A DNA stretch of 16,463 bases, from positions 1-16,463 of the forward strand of contig CABRID010000043.1 of the NCBI GenBank assembly GCA_902470895.1. Direction: 5' to 3'. Source of the DNA: an uncultured Collinsella sp. (lineage in GTDB: Bacteria > Actinomycetota > Coriobacteriia > Coriobacteriales > Coriobacteriaceae). The notes below the pieces were generated by a model. That model was given only the letters and a program-made list of their open reading frames with translations. It was not told where the DNA came from and made no database searches. Shown here in pieces: positions 1 to 5,609 of the stretch; the stretch's first letter is position 1; each line of letters begins with the position of its first letter. Made by a program: the position numbers and the translations under genes.

Positions 1-15
1 GGACAGACTTCTGTG

Positions 16-21
16 TATACT
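16..21 (+). promoter_or_regulatory. Possible -10 box of the tRNA-Asp promoter
   Basis: The hexamer TATACT matches TATAAT at five of six positions and lies 46 bases before the tRNA. That is a reasonable distance for a short 5' leader removed by RNase P. The matching -35 box would lie just outside the window, so this rests on one hexamer. Confidence 0.3.
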
Positions 22-67
22 AATCCCCGCAGCGCACGCGAGCGGAAACAAACGCGAACGTCTGCCT

Positions 68-145
<78 letters not shown>

Positions 146-153
146 ACGCAATT

Positions 154-181
154 AAAGCCACGTCTTCGGACGTGGCTTTTT
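154..181 (+). terminator. Intrinsic terminator of the tRNA-Asp gene
   Basis: A perfect 11-bp stem (154-164 with 169-179) is closed by a stable TTCG tetraloop. The stem runs into a T-tract at 177-181. Its position directly behind the tRNA indicates that it ends that transcript. Confidence 0.9.
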
Positions 182-504
182 GCGTTTGATGCACTTTGTT
201 TCGATAGAACGATCGCCCTGGTGCATCTTCGCCCAGAACCCCCGCGCCTTCGGGAACGCAAGTAAAATCTAATGAGTATATCTGTCTGAACAACAGCTTT
301 GTTGCGCAACACCTGTTCAACGAGACAGGGGGTTAGGTTATACTAAATTGCACTGTGCGCCGCATCTGATGCATTTCGCTCCAAGCGCGGCACTCAGTGG
401 ATATCCGATTTACCATTTGGATGTCCTGGCGGTCATTTAGCGTCTCGACACAAGCTCGGCCCCGGAGCTCGTTCGAGCTGTTCGTATTCCTTGAAAGGGG
501 AAAA
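182..504. other. 323-base non-coding stretch before the Rrf2 gene
   Basis: I see no convincing gene here. It holds a cluster of short palindromes around 290-330, including the perfect 10-base GTTGCGCAAC at 301-310. A candidate sigma-70-type promoter lies at 316-344, followed by a leader of about 150 bases. That leader carries two mutually exclusive small hairpins near its 3' end (453-469 or 466-479). In-frame codons run upstream of the regulator to 397, but they lack a ribosome binding site and are not family-like. Confidence 0.6.
316..344 (+). promoter_or_regulatory. Candidate promoter for the Rrf2-glycosylase operon
   Basis: A TTCAAC box at 316-321 is separated by exactly 17 bases from TATACT at 339-344. 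This resembles a housekeeping sigma promoter. ACCT at 311-314 and AGGT at 335-338, together with CCTGT and ACAGG inside them, form imperfect inverted repeats over the spacer. They are a plausible operator for the adjacent Rrf2-type regulator. The operator reading is inference. Confidence 0.4.
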
Positions 505-990
505 ATGGACATATCGAGGAAGACTGATTACGCCCTTCGTATGTTGGCGATGCTTGCCGAGGATCCGGAGTGTTTGCTTTCTGTTCGCACCGCTGCCGAA
601 GAGGTCAATGTTCCGTATTCGTTTGCCCGCTCGATTCAGCACGGTTTGGTCCAGGCCGGTATTGTGGAGAGCCTGCGTGGCGTCCACGGTGGCATGCGTC
701 TCAAGGTCAGTCCGGACGACGTCACTATCCGCCAGGTCGTCGAGGCCGTTCAGGGTCCTATGGTTATGAACGATTGCACCGCGCCCGATGGTGACTGTGC
801 GCGCATGGGCGCGTGCTGCTATCATCCCCTGTGGGCCGGAGCCCAGGCGTTGATGCGCGACTACCTCGATTCCGTTTCGCTCGGCGACATCGTCGCTCAC
901 CGCCAGTTCCCAGCCGTCGATCCCAAGTTCGCCGACCGCGAAGCGTTTCCCGAGTACGCCACCTGCGCGTGCGCTTACCGGGAGGAATAG
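505..990 (+). CDS. Rrf2-family transcriptional regulator (IscR/NsrR-like)
   Basis: This is a 161-residue regulator of the Rrf2 family, whose members sense iron-sulfur status, nitric oxide or redox state. It opens with the family-typical MDISRKTDYALRML. A winged helix-turn-helix covers about residues 26-66 and includes the wing-like RGVHGG. A cysteine cluster follows: C91, C98, C104 and C105. Its spacing is close to the three cluster-binding cysteines of IscR and NsrR, so it probably binds an Fe-S cluster. Two more cysteines (C154, C156) lie in the tail. ATG 505 was chosen over in-frame codons further upstream because GAAAGGGG at 493-500 is well placed and the family motif starts there. The glycosylase gene begins 21 bases downstream, so the two are probably co-transcribed. 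Targets cannot be read from the sequence; autoregulation and control of the neighbours are inferred. Confidence 0.9.
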   Translation: MDISRKTDYALRMLAMLAEDPECLLSVRTAAEEVNVPYSFARSIQHGLVQAGIVESLRGVHGGMRLKVSPDDVTIRQVVEAVQGPMVMNDCTAPDGDCARMGACCYHPLWAGAQALMRDYLDSVSLGDIVAHRQFPAVDPKFADREAFPEYATCACAYREE

Positions 991-1011
991 CGCCGCATAA
1001 GGAGCATAGCC

Positions 1012-1917
1012 ATGATTCAGGACCCCTTTCGTTCGATGATTCGTTCGGAAGGGGTCCTGCGTTATCGCGACCTTCCGTGGCGCCGTACACGCGATCCGTA
1101 CATCATTTGGCTTTCTGAGGTTATGTTGCAGCAAACACAGGTGCCGCGCGTGGAGACGCGTATGCCGGCGTGGCTCGATCGCTTTCCGACTGTTCAGGCG
1201 CTCGCTCAGGCTGTCCCTTCCGATGTCTTGGATGCGTGGCAGGGGATGGGCTATAATCGCCGCGCCTTGGCGCTTCACAGGGCTGCACAGTGCGTTGTAG
1301 AGGACTGGGATGGGGAGTTTCCGCGCGAGACGCGTGACTTGGTCGCTCTGCCCGGCATTGGCCCGGCAACGGCGCAGGGCATCCGTTCGTTTGCGTTTGA
1401 TCTTCCGGGCGTGTATTTGGAGACCAACGTGCGCACGGTCTTTCTGCATCACTTCTTTCCCGATGTACCGGCTGTTCCCGATCGCGAGCTGGTGCCGCTG
1501 ATTCAGGCGGCCTGTCCGGCGGCCCCTGGTGCGTTGGCGGACGAGACCGCTCCCTTTGCCGTGCCGCTCGATGATGCCGACACGCCGCGCGCGTGGTATT
1601 ACGCGTTGCTGGATTACGGCGCATATCTAAAAAAGACGTTGCCCAATCCGTCTAGGCGTTCGGCGGGCTATAGCCGTCAGTCAAAGTTTGAGGGCTCACG
1701 TCGCCAAAAGCGCGCGCATATCGTGCGCATGTTGCTGGCAGCGCGCGATGGCCAGCCGGCGGGGATTACGCTTGCTGATGTCGTGGTGGGCGTTAACGAG
1801 ATGGAAGCGGCGGCTGGGCGTGGACCGGTCGAGCGCGAGCTTGTCGCGGGCATTCTAGCCGACCTGGAGCGTGAGGGCTTTTGCCGAGCCGAGGGCGATC
1901 GCTGGCTGAGCATCTAG
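1012..1917 (+). CDS. MutY-related HhH-GPD DNA glycosylase without the Fe-S motif
   Basis: This 301-residue protein belongs to the helix-hairpin-helix GPD superfamily of base-excision DNA glycosylases. The N-terminal segment is MutY-like: LPWRR at 21-25, then SEVMLQQTQV at 35-44 with the Glu that acts in adenine removal. The hairpin motif LPGIG is at 113-117. At the site of the catalytic Asp of MutY and Nth, the protein reads LETNV, placing Glu137 there. The C-x6-C-x2-C-x5-C cluster motif that normally follows is absent; the equivalent stretch (about 200-235) is rich in Ser, Arg and Lys. Residues 236-301 look like a small winged-helix domain rather than the MutY NUDIX-like 8-oxoG domain. I recall a similar cluster-less group with FIETN-type motifs, but have not verified that. 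AAGGAG at 999-1004 supports the ATG. A strong hairpin overlaps the first codons. The substrate is unknown. Confidence 0.82.
   Translation: MIQDPFRSMIRSEGVLRYRDLPWRRTRDPYIIWLSEVMLQQTQVPRVETRMPAWLDRFPTVQALAQAVPSDVLDAWQGMGYNRRALALHRAAQCVVEDWDGEFPRETRDLVALPGIGPATAQGIRSFAFDLPGVYLETNVRTVFLHHFFPDVPAVPDRELVPLIQAACPAAPGALADETAPFAVPLDDADTPRAWYYALLDYGAYLKKTLPNPSRRSAGYSRQSKFEGSRRQKRAHIVRMLLAARDGQPAGITLADVVVGVNEMEAAAGRGPVERELVAGILADLEREGFCRAEGDRWLSI
1018..1059 (+). promoter_or_regulatory. 14-bp hairpin over the start of the glycosylase coding region
   Basis: Bases 1018-1031 pair with 1046-1059 (13 Watson-Crick pairs and one G-U) around a 14-base loop. It begins six bases after the A of the start codon and lies wholly inside the coding sequence. 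In RNA it could hinder ribosome loading; in DNA it could be a dimeric operator. There is no T-tract after it, so it is not a standard terminator. Confidence 0.6.
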
Positions 1918-2031
1918 CCTGTGCAAATCTGAAGAACAGGATTGTAAGGTTTAGATTTCCGGCATGAGGGCATCCTAAAGACGAGGCCGCTCGAAGCCTA
2001 CGGGCGGCATGCGTTGAAGGGAAGTACACCT

Positions 2032-2571
2032 ATGGATTTTGAGAACTCCCAAACCAAGAAGAACCTCGAGACTGCTTTTGCCGGTGAGTCCCAGGCACAC
2101 ACCAAGTATCGCTACTATGCCTCCAAGGCCAAGAAGGACGGCTACGTTCAGATCTCGAACATCTTTGCCGAGACGGCTGGCAACGAGTCCGAGCACGCCA
2201 AACTGTGGTTTAAGTATCTGCACGATGGCGCCGTCCCCGATACCCTGGACAATCTGCGCGATGCCGCCGCGGGTGAGAACTACGAGTGGACCACGATGTA
2301 CGACGAGTTCGCCAAGACCGCCGAGGAAGAGGGCTTTGCCGAGATTGCCGCAAAGTTCCGTGGTGTCGCCGCAGTCGAGAAGGCCCATGAGGAGCGCTAC
2401 AACAAGCTCGTCGAGCGCATCGAGTCGGGCGAGGTGTTTGAGCGTGAGGGCGTGAAGGTGTGGAAGTGCCTGAACTGCGGGCACCTGCATGTGGGTGCCG
2501 AGGCGCCTGAGGTGTGCCCGGTGTGTAACCACCCGAAGGCGTACTTTGAGGAGCAGGTGGTGAACTACTAG
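2032..2571 (+). CDS. Rubrerythrin
   Basis: This is a canonical 179-residue rubrerythrin, a cytoplasmic peroxidase that reduces hydrogen peroxide in anaerobes with electrons from NAD(P)H via rubredoxin or similar donors. The ferritin-like four-helix diiron domain covers about residues 1-135. It has the expected carboxylate and histidine ligands: Glu19, Glu52 with His55, Glu82 and Glu85 in the GENYEW motif, and Glu116 with His119. The C-terminal rubredoxin-like domain binds one iron through C146-x2-C149 and C162-x2-C165. ATG 2032 has the Shine-Dalgarno AAGGGA at 2017-2022; the in-frame TTG at 2014 is rejected because family members start at MDFENSQT-like sequence. It follows the Rrf2/glycosylase genes after 114 bases and may be a separate unit; redox control is plausible but not shown. 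A 7-bp hairpin covers its stop codon. Confidence 0.96.
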   Translation: MDFENSQTKKNLETAFAGESQAHTKYRYYASKAKKDGYVQISNIFAETAGNESEHAKLWFKYLHDGAVPDTLDNLRDAAAGENYEWTTMYDEFAKTAEEEGFAEIAAKFRGVAAVEKAHEERYNKLVERIESGEVFEREGVKVWKCLNCGHLHVGAEAPEVCPVCNHPKAYFEEQVVNY

Positions 2572-2584
2572 CGCTTGGCGCTAG
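2568..2584 (+). other. Small hairpin over the rubrerythrin stop codon
   Basis: CTAGCGC at 2568-2574 pairs perfectly with GCGCTAG at 2578-2584 around a 3-base loop. It includes the TAG stop at 2569-2571. No T-tract follows. It could stabilise the 3' end of the message or be incidental. Confidence 0.4.
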
Positions 2585-2592
2585 CGTGAGCT

Positions 2593-2759
2593 GGGCCGGG
2601 AGGGCCGGACTACCTTCCCTCCTCGCTCACGGCTTCGCAGGGTCGCGTTGAGGGAAGGTAGTCCGGCCCTCCCGGCCCGCTTTGGGTCGTCGCGTGCTCG
2701 CTACAGAAAAGCTGATAAAAAAGTTTGTGTGCCGCCCCTTATGGGGCGGCACGTTTTTG
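2593..2759 (+). repeat. Bipartite hairpin-terminator repeat, copy 1
   Basis: The element has three parts. First, a perfect 29-bp inverted repeat (2593-2621 with 2650-2678) encloses a 28-base loop. Second, a linker runs from about 2679 to 2728. Third, a 10-bp terminator hairpin lies at 2729-2752 with T-tract. The loop, linker and terminator recur in copy 2 about 900 bases downstream. The loop shares an identical 26-base core, while the linker and terminator are about 90% identical by eye. The outer stems differ in sequence but each pairs with itself. It starts 21 bases after the rubrerythrin stop codon. No transposase or clear target-site duplication is visible. Confidence 0.85.
2729..2759 (+). 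terminator. Intrinsic terminator behind the rubrerythrin gene
   Basis: GTGCCGCCCC (2729-2738) pairs with GGGGCGGCAC (2743-2752) around TTAT and is followed by GTTTTT. On the other strand the same stem is followed, after a few bases, by a run of six T. It could therefore work in both directions. Confidence 0.9.
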
Positions 2760-2843
2760 TGGGGGCCGGTTGGGGCGGTGACGTTGCTTAGAGGGTACAC
2801 TGGGTAGCGTTGGCTATTCGTTTCCTCTTGTGAGGTGTTGGTT

Positions 2844-3476
2844 ATGGGTAAGAAGTCTCGGGCTCGGGTTGCTGCGGCGGGAACTCGCAAGGATCCTGGT
2901 CGTCGGGTTGCCGAGGGTGAAAAGGCCAATCGTGCTGAGAAGGGCAAGAAGGTCGGTGCGCATGCTCATCCTGAGTGGGCGCCCCATTTGAATTCGGCTA
3001 GTGAGGACTTGACCGCCAAGCTGTTTACGATGGTCGAGGTCATCTTGGGCGTGGTACCTGTGGTGGTCATTGGCCTGTTCCTGGCCTCTAAGGATGCCAC
3101 GAGCGTGGATAAGCTCACCGAGGTCTTTTCGCAGGAGCCCTCGATGGTGGTCACGTTTATTTCTGCGTGCCTGCAGCCGTTTGTGGCGTACATGCTGTAC
3201 ATGATTTATCGCAAATACTGCGAGGGCGATGCGGGCTTTGCCGCCGGCAACCTGATCGGTCTTTTGTGCTCCGAGATCCTACTGCTCAATATCCCGGGCG
3301 TCATCGGTATGGGCATCTTGCTGTGGCGTGTTTGGCGCAACGTTGCCCCGCACTTTGAGAGTTGGCTGTTTGAGCGCCGCGTAATGGGCGTGCTGGCAGA
3401 CATCGCCGGGTCGCTCGTGATTCTCGTCTTGGCATTTATGTGCGCCACCGCCGCCCGCGGTCTCGCGGGCATGTAG
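2844..3476 (+). CDS. Small multi-pass membrane protein of unknown function
   Basis: I do not recognise this 210-residue protein. Residues 1-37 are highly basic (many Lys and Arg) and probably cytoplasmic. Hydrophobic stretches follow at about 62-82, 101-123, 134-163 (one long or two short segments) and 183-205, suggesting four or five membrane passes. WRVWRN at 161-166 and FESWLFERR near 171-179 form a polar, aromatic loop before the last helix. No catalytic motif or signal peptide is evident. ATG 2844 has GAGG at 2832-2835; the upstream in-frame GTG 2835 overlaps that site. A TACACT hexamer at 2796-2801 could be a -10 box. The gene is bracketed by two copies of the same hairpin-terminator element, so it is probably an independent unit and could be lost or duplicated by recombination between them. 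Confidence 0.8.
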   Translation: MGKKSRARVAAAGTRKDPGRRVAEGEKANRAEKGKKVGAHAHPEWAPHLNSASEDLTAKLFTMVEVILGVVPVVVIGLFLASKDATSVDKLTEVFSQEPSMVVTFISACLQPFVAYMLYMIYRKYCEGDAGFAAGNLIGLLCSEILLLNIPGVIGMGILLWRVWRNVAPHFESWLFERRVMGVLADIAGSLVILVLAFMCATAARGLAGM

Positions 3477-3493
3477 TCTGTTCTCACCGACCA

Positions 3494-3657
3494 CGGGGCG
3501 CAGGGCGGGGAAACCTTCCCCTCTCGCTCACGGCTTCGCAGGGTCGCGCGAGGCAAAGGTTTCCCCGCCCTGCGCCCCGGCGTTGAGTCGTCGCATGCTC
3601 GTTACAGAAAAGCTGATAATAAGTTTGTGTGCCGCCCCTTTGGGGCGGCACTTTTTG
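3494..3657 (+). repeat. Bipartite hairpin-terminator repeat, copy 2
   Basis: This is the second copy of the element at 2593-2759. Its 30-base arms (3494-3523 with 3550-3579) match at 28 positions. The outer 22 pairs are perfect and two mismatches lie near the loop. The loop keeps the 26-base core identical to copy 1. The linker (about 3580-3628) and terminator closely follow copy 1. It starts 17 bases after the stop codon of the membrane protein gene, the same placement relative to a gene end as copy 1. Confidence 0.85.
3629..3657 (+). terminator. Intrinsic terminator behind the membrane protein gene
   Basis: The 10-bp stem GTGCCGCCCC / GGGGCGGCAC (3629-3638 with 3642-3651) has a 3-base loop and a following TTTTT. 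The stem is identical to the terminator at 2729-2752; only the loop and one base after the stem differ. Confidence 0.9.
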
Positions 3658-3909
3658 TGTGGGGTCCCGGTCTCCACAATTTTCGTCAAGCTATTGGTTA
3701 GATTTTGGTCAGTTGGCGTAAGGGTGGAAGGCCAAAAGATTGTTGGCGAAAAAAGCTCAGAGAAAGTGCTGGTAGGGGAGTTGTTGAGCTTTTCGACAGC
3801 TTTTGAGCAGAAGAAACTTTGTGGCTATTGCCGGCGATTGCGTTGTCGCGGTCATGGCGGTGCGGGATGCTGGTCGTAAGCGTCGAATGCTCCGATTTTG
3901 GAGGCCAGC

Positions 3910-4344
3910 ATGGATCTGTTTCTTGAGACTCCGCAGCAACAAGCCGAGCGCATGTTGCGCCAACAGCAACGGCTTATAGAGATGCAAATGCAAGGGGCGG
4001 CAGCCCAGCCCTTTGCGCAAAATGTCGTGCCCGCTGCTGTACCTGCAGCTGTGCCCGGGTGTAAATCGGCGCCAGAGGCCTATTCCGTACAGCAAGATTC
4101 ATATGCGCAGGAGCTCGCGTTCGACAAGCGTCGTGCGCGTCGTCGCCGTGTGGGCCAGCGCTTGCGCATATTGGCGATGATCGTGCTCATCCCGTTAGGG
4201 CTTGCGGCCATCTTTCTGGCGTCGTATGCCCTCACGTGCATCCTCAACGGCGCATCGCCCAACGAGGTGCTCCAACATCTGTCAGCCCTCGGCCAGCGCC
4301 TAGGCGATGTCATAACAACAATCCGCGCCGGCTGGGAGAGTTAG
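3910..4344 (+). CDS. Single-pass membrane protein of unknown function
   Basis: I do not recognise this 144-residue protein. Residues 8-28 are Gln-rich and probably helical (QQQ repeats, amphipathic). A linker at about 29-60 is rich in Pro, Ala and Val, with a PAAVPAAVP repeat at 41-49. A strongly basic patch, KRRARRRR at 73-80, immediately precedes one transmembrane helix at about 87-112. The positive-inside rule therefore puts the N-terminus in the cytoplasm and the short C-terminal tail (113-144) outside. ATG 3910 has GGAGG at 3900-3904. The 250 bases upstream hold no gene I can support. No enzyme motif is visible; a small membrane anchor or scaffold is possible, but no function is assigned. 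Confidence 0.75.
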   Translation: MDLFLETPQQQAERMLRQQQRLIEMQMQGAAAQPFAQNVVPAAVPAAVPGCKSAPEAYSVQQDSYAQELAFDKRRARRRRVGQRLRILAMIVLIPLGLAAIFLASYALTCILNGASPNEVLQHLSALGQRLGDVITTIRAGWES

Positions 4345-4430
4345 CGTTTGTCACATTAGGACTTCTAGGGTGTAGGGATTATCGCCATGAGTAGAATCCT
4401 CGCATCCTGTGGGTCCTGTCATGCGACTTA

Positions 4431-4458
4431 ATAGTATTATTGAAGATGAATAATAATA
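4431..4458 (+). promoter_or_regulatory. AT-rich inverted repeat before the nucleotidyltransferase/HTH module
   Basis: TATTATT (4435-4441) and AATAATA (4449-4455) form a 7-bp inverted repeat with a 7-base spacer, with further A/T matches outside. It ends ten bases before the first start codon of the module. This is the most AT-rich stretch nearby and contains several -10-like hexamers. An operator for the HTH protein encoded downstream is a reasonable inference; no convincing -35 box could be fixed. Confidence 0.35.
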
Positions 4459-4467
4459 GGATTTGTT

Positions 4468-4998
4468 ATGTATAAGCAGGATTTAGAACAGACTCTTTTG
4501 GGCATTGACGAAGAGGCGGAGCTGGAAATAGGTCCAAGAGACGACAGGCCGAACGTTGTATTGGTGGGAGGAAGCGCCTTCATGCTAAACGATGTGACGA
4601 ATCGTTCGGTTACACATGACATTGATGTGTTTGAGGCAGATAGGTGCCTCCGCGAGATCATAGCTCGATACCCCGAGGTGAATGGTATGGCGGTGGCATA
4701 TTGTAATCAGATGCCGTTCAATTACGAAGATCGTTTGATTCCCTTGGATATTGGGGCGCGTTTTATCAGGTACTTTACGCCATCCTTGGAGGACCTGGCG
4801 GTAATGAAGCTCTATGCCTGTCGTCCGAACGACATCATCGATCTTCATAGTCAGGCATTCGTCGACCGACTTGATTGGGGGTTGCTCGAACGGCTTATAT
4901 TCGACGAGGTAGAGGCGCTGGCGTCGTCGCCTTCGGAGCGGAGTTATCAAGAGATGGTCTGTGCATACAGGCAATACAAAAAGGAGGTGCTCGGTTGA
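4468..4998 (+). CDS. DUF6036-like nucleotidyltransferase (putative toxin-type)
   Basis: This 176-residue protein has the minimal nucleotidyltransferase fold signature: VVLVGGSAF at 30-38, followed by T49-H50-D51-I52-D53, the paired Asp that bind metal and nucleotide. A later LEDLAVMKLYACR segment at 108-119, followed by Asp122 and Asp125, matches the C-terminal helices of the DUF6036 and AbiEii-like groups. Such enzymes are often the toxin of type IV or related toxin-antitoxin and abortive-infection pairs and transfer NMPs to tRNA or protein; that role is inferred here. The start ATG has a weak AGGA at 4458-4461. The stop codon overlaps the start of the next gene by four bases. GC in three hand-counted lines is about 50-55%, against about 63% in a line of rmuC, suggesting horizontal acquisition. 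Confidence 0.8.
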   Translation: MYKQDLEQTLLGIDEEAELEIGPRDDRPNVVLVGGSAFMLNDVTNRSVTHDIDVFEADRCLREIIARYPEVNGMAVAYCNQMPFNYEDRLIPLDIGARFIRYFTPSLEDLAVMKLYACRPNDIIDLHSQAFVDRLDWGLLERLIFDEVEALASSPSERSYQEMVCAYRQYKKEVLG

Positions 4999-5558
4999 AT
5001 CTGACCTTTGAGGGATTCTTAAAAGGCTATTGCCGAGAGCTATCCGGACAGCGGTCGCTGAGTTTTAGAAAATTGGTTGAGCAGGCGACGACGGATGCGC
5101 CGCGCGTGGCGGAGCCTCTGTTTTTGCTCGCTTTGGCGCAAGGAAAAGCCGAATACGTTCTGGGTTTATCCGAGGGCTCGTGGATGGAACGGGATTACCG
5201 AGACGTTTTATCCTTGTACGGTCAAGCGGGTAGCATGGCGTCTCTATGCGCCAAAAGTGAGCTCCCAAATCGTTATGCCAACGTTTGGCGTGCGTATAGA
5301 ACGGTGAAGGAAAAGCCGGCGGCCGATAGAAGGGTGAACGCCCTGATGAGAAAGAAAACGCTGGAAGCATTGGAGGAATCGGGTGTAACGCGCTATGGCC
5401 TCTGCCGTGCTCTGCGCCTGAATAAAGGAAACGTATACGCATACTTGGCCGGCGATGACTCAAAGGTGAGCAGGAAAACGGCGCGCCGCATTATGGAATA
5501 TGCGGAGGAGAGGGGCACCCAAGAAGGGGCCGGGCGCCCGGTGTGTGTGGCGGGGTAA
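4995..5558 (+). CDS. Helix-turn-helix partner protein of the nucleotidyltransferase
   Basis: This 187-residue protein has a C-terminal DNA-binding-like helix-turn-helix at about 119-170, with GVTRYGLCRALRLNKGNVYA around 130-149 as its core and LAGDDSKVSRKTARRIMEY after it. The N-terminal 115 residues are helical and of no family I can name. The proposed start is TTG 4995, because AAGGAGGTG at 4981-4989 is a near-perfect Shine-Dalgarno five bases away and the TTG overlaps the preceding TGA stop as TTGA. Translational coupling follows from that. As the second gene of a nucleotidyltransferase operon it is probably the antitoxin and/or autorepressor; this is inference. An upstream in-frame start at 4875 would overlap the first gene by over 120 bases and is less likely. 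The last 15 residues are encoded by much GC-richer DNA containing a perfect 12-base palindrome. Confidence 0.75.
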   Translation: MNLTFEGFLKGYCRELSGQRSLSFRKLVEQATTDAPRVAEPLFLLALAQGKAEYVLGLSEGSWMERDYRDVLSLYGQAGSMASLCAKSELPNRYANVWRAYRTVKEKPAADRRVNALMRKKTLEALEESGVTRYGLCRALRLNKGNVYAYLAGDDSKVSRKTARRIMEYAEERGTQEGAGRPVCVAG

Positions 5559-5609
5559 GATTGATCGCGGTTTTGATTGGTGCTCGATTGGGTTTGTTGG
5601 GCGGAGTCT

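Noticed and set aside
433..1452. Minus-strand open frame of 339 codons
   Set aside because: It lies antisense to the Rrf2 and glycosylase genes, both of which have clear family motifs and ribosome binding sites.
2593..3657. CRISPR array
   Set aside because: Only two copies about 900 bp apart with a gene between them; no short regular spacers and no cas genes.
2593..3657. Composite transposon or MITE pair
   Set aside because: No transposase, no clear terminal inverted repeats for the whole unit and no target-site duplications that I can see; kept only as a dispersed repeat.
3583..3879. Plus-strand open frame of 98 codons
   Set aside because: It runs through the linker and terminator hairpin of repeat copy 2, lacks a ribosome binding site and resembles no protein family.
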